This document shows positions 18,244-26,919 of a stretch of DNA of 64,000 nucleotides, one piece after another (the stretch's first letter is position 1; each line of letters starts with the position of its first letter). Made by a program: the position numbers and the translations under genes. This DNA comes from an uncultured Bacteroidales bacterium (GTDB taxonomy: Bacteria; Bacteroidota; Bacteroidia; Bacteroidales; Paludibacteraceae). The notes beneath the pieces were generated by a model. It was given only the letters and a program-made list of their open reading frames with translations, was not told where the DNA came from and made no database searches. Location: contig CAMOUL010000008.1 of NCBI GenBank assembly GCA_946626605.1, positions 22,616-86,615 of the forward strand, given 5' to 3'.

Positions 18244-20679
18244 CTTTAATACGAATTTACCCTTCCAGCCCTTCTTTAATATAAATGTACATTGTCCGGC
18301 AAAAGCATGCATCTTCGGTTCTACAAAACTGTCTAAACAAGCCGCATCGCCATTAGCGGCTGCCACAAAACCTTCGCCCTCATAGCTTATCAAGTTATTC
18401 GCCTTCGGACATAAGTTACCGTCTTTATCAACTACCTTTACCGTCATATAGCAAAGTTCCTCCGGATTCTCACTTTCATTCGCCCAGATAACTTCCAAAT
18501 GATCCGGCTCTCCTGCTGTTTTAATCGTCTCGCGTGCAGCTTCTTTTCCGTTCTCATCATAGGCTACGACGGTGATCTCTCCTGCTTCATAAGGCACATC
18601 AAACCACATCAAGCGATAACGCGGCAATAACTCCGGTCTCGGCGCAGAACCCCATTCCGGCACTTCAAACTCGCCCACTTTAGGCATTCGGCTCACGCCT
18701 TCGATAATCTCGCCTTTTGCTAAGCGTTCCAATTCCTCCTTCGTCGCAAAACGCAGTTTGCCGTAACTCTTCCCGTTCACAAACAACTCCGCACTCGGAT
18801 AACTGGTATAACAGAATACAGGCACTAAATCGCCTTCTTCCCAATTCCAATGAGGCAGCACGTGCAAAGTCGCCTCTTTCTTATTCCATTGGCTGCGATA
18901 CAGATAATACCGATCCTTCGGTAGCGAAGCCAAATCAATAATACCAAAATAACTGCTATGACTCGGCCAAGCGTCCGTATCATAAGGCGAAGGCTCACCT
19001 AAATAGTCAAATCCTGTCCAAACAAACTGACCCAAAGTCCAGTTATAATCGTCCTGCAACTGAAAATCCTGTTCAGGCAACCCCGACCATGCGCAATATT
19101 CTACATCATAACCCGAAGACTGATTGTCAGAATAGAGTTTGTCCGGCTGAATTATCGCAGGTGTCTTGTATACGCCTCGACTCGAAACGGTGCTGGCTGT
19201 CTCCGAACCCAAAATCATCTTTTGCGGTAAGTTCTCGTACCCCTCGATATAGCGACTCGTACGATAATTGAAACCCGGCAATTCTACAGCAGCGCCAAAT
19301 CCGTTATGAATCACGTACATCGCCTGATCCATTCCGTTCGTTACAGGTCGGGTAGGGTCTAATTCATGGAACAGCGCCTGCAGTTTTGTCACGATTTCAA
19401 TACCATCTGGCAGCACTTGGTTCCACACCTCATTACCGCTACTCCACAACATCACACACGCGTTATTGCGATAGTGCTTCACCATATTGCTGATGTCCCA
19501 TTTCCACCACTCGTTGAACTCCACACTGTAATCATTCTCCGTCTTGCCCCAGTTCCATACATCGAACGGCTCGACCATCATCATCATGCCCATTTCATCG
19601 CATAGCTCTACCAACTCCGGTGCCGGCATGTTATGACTCGTGCGAATAGCATCGCAACCCATATCCTGCAACATCTTGATTTGATGCCTTAATGCGTCTT
19701 TATGAATCGCTGCACCTAACGGGCCTAAGTCATGGTGATTACATACACCCTTAAATTTCCGTGTTTCTCCGTTTAACTGAAATCCACCTTCCGGCGTGTA
19801 GCTGATGCTGCGAATACCAAAACGTGTCTCTACTTCATCCACCACCTCTTCGCCTTTCAGCACCCGCGTTCTCGCAGTATATAAATTCGGACTCTCCGGA
19901 CTCCATAACTGTGGATTTAACACTTCCGCTACGCTCTGCTGTCCTTCTGCAGTAGCCACCACTCCGCCCTTAAACAGTATATCGGTCTGTACTCTGTACT
20001 CTGTATTCTGTGTTCCAATAGGCTCCACTCCGTCCTGCAAATCCACGTCTATCGTTACTTGTGCGAACTCTTTGCTGATTTTCGGGGTGCGAATGAGCAC
20101 ACCGAATGTCGGTATATGAATCGGATTCGTTTCTACAAGGTGCACGTTTCGATACAATCCTGCACCCGGATACCAGCGACTCTGCTGCGGTTTGTTCTCC
20201 AAGAACACATCGATATCCACGCTGTCGCCTGTAATCAACCCCGGCAGGATGTAGCAGTCAAACGTGTTATATCCGTACGGCCAATATACCACCTCTTCGC
20301 CGTTGACATATACATCCGCATGACTCATCGCTCCGTCAAAAACCAAGGTGTAGAACTTATCCTTCTTCACCGCTACACGTGTCTTATAATGCCCTTTCCC
20401 CATCCATGGCAAGCCTCCGCTACGACCTGTCTTCCAGGTCGGTTCTTTCTCTCCGTTCTGTACAACAATCACTTCTTGCAGATCGTTCGCCCTGTCAAAA
20501 GGACCGCTGATCGCCCAGTCATGCGGAATAGTGACGTTCTCCCATTGCGGGTTCTCTGTCGTGTCTTGTGTGAACTGCCATTCGCGCAACAACGTGTCCG
20601 TACGAACCGGTTGCTTTGACGTGCAGGCATAAAACACCATGCTACTAATCAGCAGCATGGTATAAATACTTTTTCTCAT
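18238..20679 (-). CDS. GH2 family beta-galactosidase-like lipoprotein
   Basis: 813 residues with a lipobox (MVFYAC, Cys19), so probably periplasmic or surface-anchored. The fold order is GH2 sugar-binding domain, immunoglobulin-like domain and TIM barrel. The expected acid/base is Glu417 (SSGNEVWN) and the nucleophile Glu493 (ILGSETAS). GH2 also includes glucuronidases and mannosidases; galM and galK in the same operon favour beta-galactosidase. Residues 222-233 (GTQNTEYRVQTD) are encoded by a TCTGTAC heptanucleotide tract. The ATG overlaps the galM stop by 4 nt (ATGA), so the two are translationally coupled. Confidence 0.9.
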   Translation of the reverse strand: MRKSIYTMLLISSMVFYACTSKQPVRTDTLLREWQFTQDTTENPQWENVTIPHDWAISGPFDRANDLQEVIVVQNGEKEPTWKTGRSGGLPWMGKGHYKTRVAVKKDKFYTLVFDGAMSHADVYVNGEEVVYWPYGYNTFDCYILPGLITGDSVDIDVFLENKPQQSRWYPGAGLYRNVHLVETNPIHIPTFGVLIRTPKISKEFAQVTIDVDLQDGVEPIGTQNTEYRVQTDILFKGGVVATAEGQQSVAEVLNPQLWSPESPNLYTARTRVLKGEEVVDEVETRFGIRSISYTPEGGFQLNGETRKFKGVCNHHDLGPLGAAIHKDALRHQIKMLQDMGCDAIRTSHNMPAPELVELCDEMGMMMMVEPFDVWNWGKTENDYSVEFNEWWKWDISNMVKHYRNNACVMLWSSGNEVWNQVLPDGIEIVTKLQALFHELDPTRPVTNGMDQAMYVIHNGFGAAVELPGFNYRTSRYIEGYENLPQKMILGSETASTVSSRGVYKTPAIIQPDKLYSDNQSSGYDVEYCAWSGLPEQDFQLQDDYNWTLGQFVWTGFDYLGEPSPYDTDAWPSHSSYFGIIDLASLPKDRYYLYRSQWNKKEATLHVLPHWNWEEGDLVPVFCYTSYPSAELFVNGKSYGKLRFATKEELERLAKGEIIEGVSRMPKVGEFEVPEWGSAPRPELLPRYRLMWFDVPYEAGEITVVAYDENGKEAARETIKTAGEPDHLEVIWANESENPEELCYMTVKVVDKDGNLCPKANNLISYEGEGFVAAANGDAACLDSFVEPKMHAFAGQCTFILKKGWKGKFVLKD
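19986..20013. repeat. Heptanucleotide tract TCTGTAC inside the GH2 gene
   Basis: Four units (TCTGTAC, TCTGTAC, TCTGTAT, TCTGTGT), the same words as in the tracts at 23889 and 27522. Read in frame from the minus strand. Confidence 0.85.
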
Positions 20680-21686
20680 AAGAATCGATATTCGGTTGTT
20701 TCGTCAAATTGCTCGCCCGGCAACAATACCACATTCGGGAAATCATCATGATGCACACTATCCGGCCAAGACTGAGCCTCAAGGCAAACAGCATGCTGGA
20801 TATCATACATCGTGCCGCTCTTTCCTTCGTTTTGCTCAATGAAGTTACCTGTATAGACCTGCAAACCCTTCAGCGTTGTCCAGCACTCCATTGTTCGTCC
20901 GTCGGCCTGGAGAGTAGCAGCGTGACGCAGTTCCTTCGGCGCATCGCCGGCACACAGGCACCAGTTATTGTCAATGCCTCGCCAGGGTTCGAAGAACTTG
21001 TCGTGAATTCGGTCTCCTAAACGGGTAGGTTTCCGAAAATCCATCGGGGTACCTTCTACCGATTTAATCTCACCGGTCGGACAGGTCCATTCATCGAAGG
21101 GCGTATACTTATCCGCATTCACTTGCAGTACATGCTCATCTACGCGACCACTTGCTTCACCCGCTAAGTTAAAATACGCATGGTTGGTGAATGCCGCCAA
21201 AGTCGGCTTGTCCGTCTTCGCTTCATAATGAATACGCAGCGTATTGTCTTTGGTTGCCGTATAGGTGACCCAAAGATCCAAGTTGCCGGGATAGCCTTCT
21301 TCTCCGTCTTTGGAGCGATAGTGCAACGTGATCTCGAACGGACTTTGTGCCGTCACGTCCCATATCTTCGCATTGAAACCCTCCAATCCTCCATGCAGAC
21401 TGTTGGGACCGTTATTGATAGGGAGTTTATAAACTTTCAACTTCCCATTTTCATCTTTCAACTCAAAGACTCCGTCTTTGATACGGTTGGCTACACGCCC
21501 GCAGATAGCGTTGAAATACGTCTCTTTTGTCTTCCATTCTTCTGCGGTCTTAAATCCCAACACAACGTCTTTGACTTCCCCGTTGCGGTTGGCTACGAGC
21601 AGTTTGGTGATCTTTGCGCCGAGATTGGAAATCTCCACTTTCAATCCCCCGCTGCTCTTGATGGTATAAAATTGAATTGCTTTCAT
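20676..21686 (-). CDS. galM: Aldose 1-epimerase (galactose mutarotase)
   Basis: 336 residues from the ATG at 21684-21686 (MKAIQFYTIK). It interconverts alpha and beta galactose so that GalK can use it. Family marks are NAICGRVANRI, the NGPNSLHGG motif with the catalytic-region histidine, and FTNHAYFNLAGE with the second histidine. A frame starting 15 nt earlier would begin inside a heptanucleotide tract, so the shorter start is preferred. It lies between galK and the GH2 gene and overlaps the latter by 4 nt. Confidence 0.93.
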   Translation of the reverse strand: MKAIQFYTIKSSGGLKVEISNLGAKITKLLVANRNGEVKDVVLGFKTAEEWKTKETYFNAICGRVANRIKDGVFELKDENGKLKVYKLPINNGPNSLHGGLEGFNAKIWDVTAQSPFEITLHYRSKDGEEGYPGNLDLWVTYTATKDNTLRIHYEAKTDKPTLAAFTNHAYFNLAGEASGRVDEHVLQVNADKYTPFDEWTCPTGEIKSVEGTPMDFRKPTRLGDRIHDKFFEPWRGIDNNWCLCAGDAPKELRHAATLQADGRTMECWTTLKGLQVYTGNFIEQNEGKSGTMYDIQHAVCLEAQSWPDSVHHDDFPNVVLLPGEQFDETTEYRFL

Positions 21687-21724
21687 CCTTTCACTTTTCA
21701 CCTTTCACCTTTCACCTTTCACTC
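21687..21724. repeat. Heptanucleotide tract CTTTCAC between galK and galM
   Basis: Five CTTTCAC-type units occupy the whole intercistronic gap within the gal operon. Confidence 0.85.
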
Positions 21725-22924
21725 GAGTCTCATCACTCCATCGCCGATCTCTGCTACGTAGAAGTCCGCTTTCAATCCGGTCTTCTCTTCGTATTCTTTG
21801 CCTACGAAGGCTTTAAACTCCTCGATGGCTTCGTCCTTAACGAGACTAACGGTACAGCCTCCGAAACCACCTCCGGTCATTCGGCTACCGAGCACACCTT
21901 CTACCTGCCATGCCGCTTCAGCTAAGGTGTCCAACTCTTTGCCGGTTACTTCATAGTCATCGCGCAGCGATACATGGCTCGCAGTCATTAACTCACCGAA
22001 ATATGCAATTTCGCCTTTCTTCAACGCCTCTACAGCAGCAGCTGTACGAGCTACCTCGCCTACCACGTGACGCGCGCGTTTCTTGGCTATCGGATCGGTA
22101 ATAGCTCCTTCTACGTCTTTCCAGTCTTCCGGTGTCAGTTCTGCCAAGAACTTAATCGGTTTCACTTTACAAATCTGCTCCACGGCCGTCTTGCACTGAC
22201 GAACGCGGTCGTTGTATGCACCGCTGTCCAAGTGGTGAGGACTATGGGTGTTCGTGATCACTACTTTGATGCCCTCTAACTTCACCGGCACATGCTCGAA
22301 CTCCCGTGTGTCGCAGTTCAGATAAATCGCATGGTCTTTCTTTCCTTGCGCCGAAGCAAACTGGTCCATCACACCGCACATAACGCCTGCGTACTCATGC
22401 TCGCAAGCCTGACCAATCAAAGCCAACTCCGTACGATATTTCTTATCATCGTTGTAGCCGCATGGATATCCGCCTCGGTCGCTGACCGCCATTTCTTCCG
22501 TAAAGGCACGTGCGGTCACAACTTCCATCGCCGCACTACTGCTCAAACCCGCACCGGCCGGCACGTTCCCAAAATACAACAGGTCATAGCCGCTCTCTAA
22601 CTTTGCCTCTGGATGACGACGCTTAATGATATCGATGCAACCTAATGCATAATTGCACCAAGCGCGGTCCGGCTGAGGCTTAATCGCATCAATAGCAATT
22701 TCATATACCTGCGGCATGTTTAACGAACGGAAACGAAGCACCTTGTCTGCATTCTTTCCGATCAACAACCATGCGCCAAAACTCAATGCACACGGAAAAA
22801 CACATCCGCCGTTGTAATCGGTGTGTTCGCCAATCAGGTTAACTCGTCCCGGAGAGAAGAAAACTTTCTCTGCTTTTTTGCCATAAGCTTGCTCAAAAGC
22901 AGCTTTCATTTCTGTGGTTGTCAT
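21719..22924 (-). CDS. galK: Galactokinase
   Basis: 401 residues from the ATG at 22922-22924 (MTTTEMKAAFEQ). A GHMP-family kinase that phosphorylates galactose to galactose-1-phosphate. The galactokinase signature FSPGRVNLIGEHTDYNGG and the ATP loop PAGAGLSSSAAMEV are present, with a GGFGGCTV motif near the C-terminus. An open frame extends 33 codons upstream but it runs through the promoter, so it is not used. First gene of the galK-galM-GH2 operon; galT is not in the window. Confidence 0.96.
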   Translation of the reverse strand: MTTTEMKAAFEQAYGKKAEKVFFSPGRVNLIGEHTDYNGGCVFPCALSFGAWLLIGKNADKVLRFRSLNMPQVYEIAIDAIKPQPDRAWCNYALGCIDIIKRRHPEAKLESGYDLLYFGNVPAGAGLSSSAAMEVVTARAFTEEMAVSDRGGYPCGYNDDKKYRTELALIGQACEHEYAGVMCGVMDQFASAQGKKDHAIYLNCDTREFEHVPVKLEGIKVVITNTHSPHHLDSGAYNDRVRQCKTAVEQICKVKPIKFLAELTPEDWKDVEGAITDPIAKKRARHVVGEVARTAAAVEALKKGEIAYFGELMTASHVSLRDDYEVTGKELDTLAEAAWQVEGVLGSRMTGGGFGGCTVSLVKDEAIEEFKAFVGKEYEEKTGLKADFYVAEIGDGVMRLE

Positions 22925-22963
22925 AGTAGTATATATATTAAGATATGATATTAAATTTGCGCG

Positions 22964-22994
22964 CAAAGTTACAAAAAAATATGCAAATACGCAA
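22964..22994 (-). promoter_or_regulatory. Promoter for the galK-galM-GH2 operon
   Basis: Minus strand TAACTTTG (22964-22971) with TTG (22992-22994) 20 nt upstream. Divergent from the promoter at 23034. Confidence 0.8.
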
Positions 22995-23033
22995 GAAAAA
23001 AACTGTTTTATGCTGTAAAACATAAAAAATCTA

Positions 23034-23064
23034 TTGCATATATCGTAAAAAAGTTGTAATTTTG
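23034..23064 (+). promoter_or_regulatory. Promoter for the 23110 membrane-protein gene
   Basis: TTG 23034-23036, 20 nt, TAATTTTG 23057-23064; leader about 40 nt. Confidence 0.75.
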
Positions 23065-23109
23065 CGCAAAATTATTGAAAAACGTCTAATATCATAAAAA
23101 ATTAATACT

Positions 23110-23859
23110 ATGAACGGCTTGGAAATTGCACTCTATGCATTATTATTCGTCATTATCGGATTAATGCTTGTTTCGTTCTTCTTAGTTTGGCAGTGGTTTG
23201 ATGCTCGCGACAGACTTAAAGTGGTGCGTGAGGTGACGCGTGAGCAAACAATCCATGCAATTAGACACTCCCACAATCGCTGTCGTATCCTTTTATGGAT
23301 CGGTATCTTGCTGGCTGCTGCCTATGTGTTCATCCCGCTTACCTTGCAGGATTATTATTCTACACTCGTCTATCCGGGTGTGGTCATCATTGCGGATCTG
23401 TTGATTCTCTTCGGTCTTCGCGCGAAGGCAAAAGAGTATGTGGCTGCGATTGATGAGTACGTGAATGCGAACGAGGAGCACGTGCGTGAGGCGATTGCTG
23501 AGCGTGCACGCATGCGCGATGAGTGGCGCAAAGAGGCTCCGGTCCTCAACCCGCAGGCTAAGGCTGTGATCCAGGAGACGCTGGGCGATAATTATGAGAC
23601 CTGGTACCAGCATGATATCCTCGTCGGACGTAATGTGCTTGCCAATAAAGAGCTCGGTTTGCTCTATGCGCAAGGTGTCATCATTCCGTTCTCCGAGATC
23701 ATGGAGGTGCGTCAAGGCCGTAAGGACCTCAAGCTCGTTACATCCAATTCGATGAACCCCTTCATCACCATCGATTTCGGTGCGCTGCCTATCAATCCTG
23801 AGACGGGTAATAAGTACAAAGATGAGATAGCAGAGAAGATCGAAGCAATCATTCCATAA
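23110..23859 (+). CDS. Membrane protein of unknown function
   Basis: 249 residues. Three hydrophobic segments lie at about 5-27, 61-79 and 84-102 (the first holds LYALLFVIIGLMLVSFFLV), followed by a charged helical stretch (EEHVREAIAERARMRDEWRK) and a C-terminal domain of roughly 100 residues that contains GRNVLANKELGLLYAQ and looks like a small beta-rich (PH-like) fold. I do not recognise the family. It stands alone, with its own promoter and a strong terminator. Confidence 0.75.
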   Translation: MNGLEIALYALLFVIIGLMLVSFFLVWQWFDARDRLKVVREVTREQTIHAIRHSHNRCRILLWIGILLAAAYVFIPLTLQDYYSTLVYPGVVIIADLLILFGLRAKAKEYVAAIDEYVNANEEHVREAIAERARMRDEWRKEAPVLNPQAKAVIQETLGDNYETWYQHDILVGRNVLANKELGLLYAQGVIIPFSEIMEVRQGRKDLKLVTSNSMNPFITIDFGALPINPETGNKYKDEIAEKIEAIIP

Positions 23860-23887
23860 AAAAAAGAGGCACACGCCTCTTTTTTTT
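23858..23887. terminator. Intrinsic terminator after the 23110 gene
   Basis: AAAAGAGGC-ACAC-GCCTCTTTT hairpin followed by a T run; the A-rich 5' flank makes it usable from both strands (panB ends nearby on the other strand). Confidence 0.85.
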
Positions 23888-23888
23888 G

Positions 23889-23921
23889 TCTGTACTCTGT
23901 ATTCTGTCAGGCCGTAGGCCG
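23889..23921. repeat. Heptanucleotide tract TCTGTAC plus GGCC-GTA-GGCC palindrome
   Basis: TCTGTAC, TCTGTAT, TCTGTCA (23889-23909), followed at once by a GGCCGTAGGCC triloop palindrome. The tract at 27522 is likewise followed by a GCGTAGC word. Confidence 0.75.
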
Positions 23922-23931
23922 GTCTGTGTTC

Positions 23932-24747
23932 TTAGTAACTCTCTTCCGTATTCGGGAAACTGCTGTCCTTCACGGCTGCCACGTACGTTCCGACAGCCCC
24001 TTTCACTTCTTCCGCTAAGTTAGCGAAATGACGAAGGAACTTCGGTTTAAATCCTTCGGTGAGACCTAACATATCGTGCAGTACCAGTACCTGACCGTCG
24101 CACGCATTGCCGGCTCCGATACCTATCACCGGACAACTGACGCTCTCTGTCACTTTCTTCGCCAAAGCGGCAGGGATCTTCTCTAATACGATACTGAAGC
24201 ACCCGGCTTCGTCTAATAACTTCGCGTCGTGCAGCAGCTTTGCTGCTTCTGCTTCTTCTTTGGCGCGCAGACCGTAGCCGCCGAACTGGTTTACGCTCTG
24301 CGGGGTCAAACCCAAATGACCCATTACCGGCACACCGGCTTGAACCATATGACGGATAGCCGGCAGGATCTCTTCACCGCCTTCTAACTTAACCGCGTCG
24401 CACCCGCTCTCCTTGAGGATCTTAATGGCGTTTCGTACCGCATCTTCTTCGCTCACTTGGTAACTTCCAAAAGGCATGTCGCAAACTACCAACGCGTGCT
24501 TAGCTGCGCGAACAACTCCCTTCGTTAAAAAAATCATTTCCTCTACCGTGATAGGTAACGTGTATTGGTTGCCGCATACCACATTGCTGGCACTGTCGCC
24601 TACCAAAATAACATCCACCCCGGCTTCATCCACCAAATTGGCCAAAGTGAAATCATAACTTGTTAACATGGCGATCTTCTCGCCTTCAGCCTTCATCTGA
24701 CGAAGTTTGGCCGTCGTCATTCGGCTATTCTGTACATGAACAGACAT
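23932..24747 (-). CDS. panB: 3-methyl-2-oxobutanoate hydroxymethyltransferase
   Basis: 271 residues, the usual length. It makes ketopantoate from alpha-ketoisovalerate and methylene-tetrahydrofolate, the first committed step of pantothenate and CoA synthesis. Marks include MLTSYDFTLANLVDEAGVD, LVGDSASNVV with the metal-binding aspartate, KLEGGEE, GHLGLTPQS and VIGIGAG. It lies 35 nt downstream of the FecCD permease gene, so it may share that transcript, though a heptanucleotide tract (ATTTCAA units, 24751-24783) fills the gap. panC/panD are not in the window. Confidence 0.96.
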   Translation of the reverse strand: MSVHVQNSRMTTAKLRQMKAEGEKIAMLTSYDFTLANLVDEAGVDVILVGDSASNVVCGNQYTLPITVEEMIFLTKGVVRAAKHALVVCDMPFGSYQVSEEDAVRNAIKILKESGCDAVKLEGGEEILPAIRHMVQAGVPVMGHLGLTPQSVNQFGGYGLRAKEEAEAAKLLHDAKLLDEAGCFSIVLEKIPAALAKKVTESVSCPVIGIGAGNACDGQVLVLHDMLGLTEGFKPKFLRHFANLAEEVKGAVGTYVAAVKDSSFPNTEESY

Positions 24748-24750
24748 ATC

Positions 24751-24783
24751 AATTTCAAATTTTAAATTTCAAATTTCAAATAT
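24751..24783. repeat. Heptanucleotide tract ATTTCAA
   Basis: Four to five units between the FecCD permease gene and panB. Confidence 0.75.
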
Positions 24784-25754
24784 CATTTCTTCAAAATGAT
24801 GTATATGATCACCGGCGCACCGAAGAGTGCACTCACGGTGGAGATAGGCAGCGGGTAGGTGAATAGCGAGCAAAGCACATCGCATATCAGCAGCAGGCAC
24901 GCACCAATCAGTACCGAAGCCGGCATCGTGATACGGTGATTAGAGGAGCGGAAAAGTCCGCGTGCGATATGCGGTACTGCTACGCCGATGAACGCAATCG
25001 GACCACAGAAAGCCGTAACGCCACCCGCTAATAAACCGGTCGCTAACACTATGTATAAACGCGTGCGACTCACGTGAATGCCCAATCCCCGTGCATAGTC
25101 TTCGCCTAACAGCAGTCCGTTGAGAGGCTTCAATGCCAGTAGCACAAAGAGCGTTCCAATCAGCAGAATAGGAACTAAAAGTTGCATATCGCTCCAACTG
25201 ACGCTACTTAGGCTTCCTAACGTCCACACAATAAATAACTTCAACGCATCCGGATTGGCGAAGTTCTGCAGCAGACTCACCAACGCTCCCGCTATCGAAC
25301 CAAACATCATACCTACGATCAACAGACTGACGTTGTTCTTCACTCGTCGACTCACAGCCAGCACCAACAGCAGTACCAGACTGGCTCCGAAACAGGCGGC
25401 AACAGGCATCAGTACTTGTGTACTGAAACTCGACAGTTGTCCACATAGGATCGTACTGCACATCGTCAGAAACGCAACACCCAAACTGGCGCCCGAAGAG
25501 ACACCTAAGGTGTACGGACCTGCTAAAGGGTTACGAAACAGCGTCTGCATCATAAGACCCGAAACAGACAACGCACCGCCCGCCAAAATGGCTGTAATAG
25601 CCTTCGGCAAACGAATAGAGTGCATGATCTGCTGCTCCATCACGGACAACTCTCCCCAAGGCCATAACCAGATACTGCCGCTGCATACATCCAAGCCAAA
25701 AAGCAGCACCAGTCCCACTGTCAAAACCCCGAATAATACGGCATTGCGTTTCAT
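24783..25754 (-). CDS. FecCD-family iron/cobalamin ABC transporter permease
   Basis: 323 residues, about nine to ten membrane segments. The BtuC/FecD signature LRLPKAITAILAGGALSVSG (residues 48-67) and QTLFRNPLAGPYTLGVSSGA are clear. It would form the membrane channel for ferric siderophore, heme or cobalamin. The usual neighbours, an ATPase and a periplasmic binding protein, are absent from both sides, so the partner genes must lie elsewhere. Its -7 element ends only 4 nt before the ATG, which implies a leaderless or almost leaderless mRNA. Confidence 0.92.
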   Translation of the reverse strand: MKRNAVLFGVLTVGLVLLFGLDVCSGSIWLWPWGELSVMEQQIMHSIRLPKAITAILAGGALSVSGLMMQTLFRNPLAGPYTLGVSSGASLGVAFLTMCSTILCGQLSSFSTQVLMPVAACFGASLVLLLVLAVSRRVKNNVSLLIVGMMFGSIAGALVSLLQNFANPDALKLFIVWTLGSLSSVSWSDMQLLVPILLIGTLFVLLALKPLNGLLLGEDYARGLGIHVSRTRLYIVLATGLLAGGVTAFCGPIAFIGVAVPHIARGLFRSSNHRITMPASVLIGACLLLICDVLCSLFTYPLPISTVSALFGAPVIIYIILKK

Positions 25755-25758
25755 GCTG

Positions 25759-25790
25759 CAAAATTACTGCTTTTTTTTGATATACGCAAA
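25759..25790 (-). promoter_or_regulatory. Promoter for FecCD permease, abutting the start codon
   Basis: Minus strand TTTG (25787-25790), 20 nt, TAATTTTG (25759-25766), then 4 nt to the ATG. Back-to-back with the nadC promoter. Confidence 0.8.
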
Positions 25791-25804
25791 AAAATCATCA
25801 AAAA

Positions 25805-25836
25805 TTTGCGTATGTGCTTTTTTTGTAGTACCTTTG
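25805..25836 (+). promoter_or_regulatory. Promoter for nadC
   Basis: TTTG 25805-25808, 20 nt, TACCTTTG 25829-25836; ATG 19 nt further. Confidence 0.8.
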
Positions 25837-25855
25837 CGCCATAATTCGTAATAAT

Positions 25856-26722
25856 ATGGAAAAACAAGAACTTCGTAAGCTTATTGCTATTTGGTTTGAA
25901 GAAGATATCCGCGATGGTGACCACACCTCGCTTAGTTGTATTCCGCCTACCCAGTTGGGTTGCCAGCAGCTCATCATCAAAGATACGGGCGTGCTGGCCG
26001 GTGTAGAGGTGGCAAAAGAGATTATCAATTATTTTGACCCCGAGTGCCGTTTTGAGCAGTTCCTGCATGACGGCGATCATGTGAAGCCGGGGGATATCGC
26101 TTTTAAGGTGTACGGAAAGGAACTGAGTCTGCTGCAGATAGAGCGCACGATGCTCAATATCATGCAGCGTATGTCCGGCGTAGCTACTACGGCTGATAAG
26201 TACCAGCGTCTGATTGCCGACACCGGTTGCCATGTGCTCGATACCCGCAAGACCACGCCCGGCCTGCGCTATCTGGAGAAAGAAGCAGTAGCCTTAGGCG
26301 GCGGTATGAACCATCGTATCGGACTCTTCGATATGATTCTCTTGAAAGATAACCACGTGGACTTCGCCGGTGGTATCACCAACGCCCTCACGCGTGCACG
26401 CGAATATTGTAAGGAGAAGGGAAAGAACCTGAAGATAGAAATCGAAGTGCGTAATTTCGATGAGATCAACGAAGCACTCGCAACGAATATTCCCGATCGT
26501 ATCATGCTCGATAACTTCACGCCTCAGAAGACCAAAGAGGCGGTGGATCTCATCCGCGCATGGGAGAAGAAAGCCGGTCGGCATATGGAGATCGAGTCCT
26601 CCGGAGGTATCACGATCGATACCATTCGCGATTATGCGCTGCAAGGCGTAGACTTCGTTTCTGTAGGTGCGCTCACCCATAGTTACAAGAGTCTCGACAT
26701 GAGTTTTAAAGCCGTGAAATGA
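25856..26722 (+). CDS. nadC: Nicotinate-nucleotide pyrophosphorylase (carboxylating)
   Basis: 288 residues, family length. It converts quinolinate and PRPP to nicotinate mononucleotide in de novo NAD synthesis. Marks are EDIRDGDHTS at the N-terminus, IERTMLNIMQRMSGVAT, DTRKTTPGLRYLEKEAV and the C-terminal ESSGGI and GALTHS. It has its own promoter and converges on the minus-strand run that ends at 26734. nadA/nadB are not in the window. Confidence 0.96.
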   Translation: MEKQELRKLIAIWFEEDIRDGDHTSLSCIPPTQLGCQQLIIKDTGVLAGVEVAKEIINYFDPECRFEQFLHDGDHVKPGDIAFKVYGKELSLLQIERTMLNIMQRMSGVATTADKYQRLIADTGCHVLDTRKTTPGLRYLEKEAVALGGGMNHRIGLFDMILLKDNHVDFAGGITNALTRAREYCKEKGKNLKIEIEVRNFDEINEALATNIPDRIMLDNFTPQKTKEAVDLIRAWEKKAGRHMEIESSGGITIDTIRDYALQGVDFVSVGALTHSYKSLDMSFKAVK

Positions 26723-26733
26723 AAACCAGTGGA

Positions 26734-26919
26734 TTAGCGTTCATCCACTAACATTTGGCAGTTCTTGCAATCGAAAGTCAGTTTGAGTACCTTCCCGGTA
26801 CGAAGACGCAGATAACGCGGTTCCTTATCCTTCGGATAGGGAGCCGTTTTTCTACAATGCCCGAGTTCAAACAGCAGGCAGTACTTGCAGGTCATTAAAT
26901 GATCGTATTGCGTCTCCAT
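26734..26919 (-). CDS. Small cysteine-rich protein, probable detached C-terminal domain of the U32 protein
   Basis: 61 residues with MTCKYCLLFELGHC and FDCKNCQM, that is two CxxC pairs plus one more Cys. From family knowledge, many Bacteroidota U32 proteins end with just such a domain fused to the main chain. Here it is in the -1 frame relative to the upstream gene and overlaps its end by 25 nt. It may be separately translated from ATG 26917-26919, be reached by frameshifting, or reflect a frameshift mutation. No classic slippery heptamer is visible. Confidence 0.6.
   Translation of the reverse strand: METQYDHLMTCKYCLLFELGHCRKTAPYPKDKEPRYLRLRTGKVLKLTFDCKNCQMLVDER

Noticed and set aside
22925..23023. 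Upstream extension of galK by 33 codons
   Set aside because: It crosses the -7 and -33 elements of the gal promoter and adds a stretch not seen in galactokinases.
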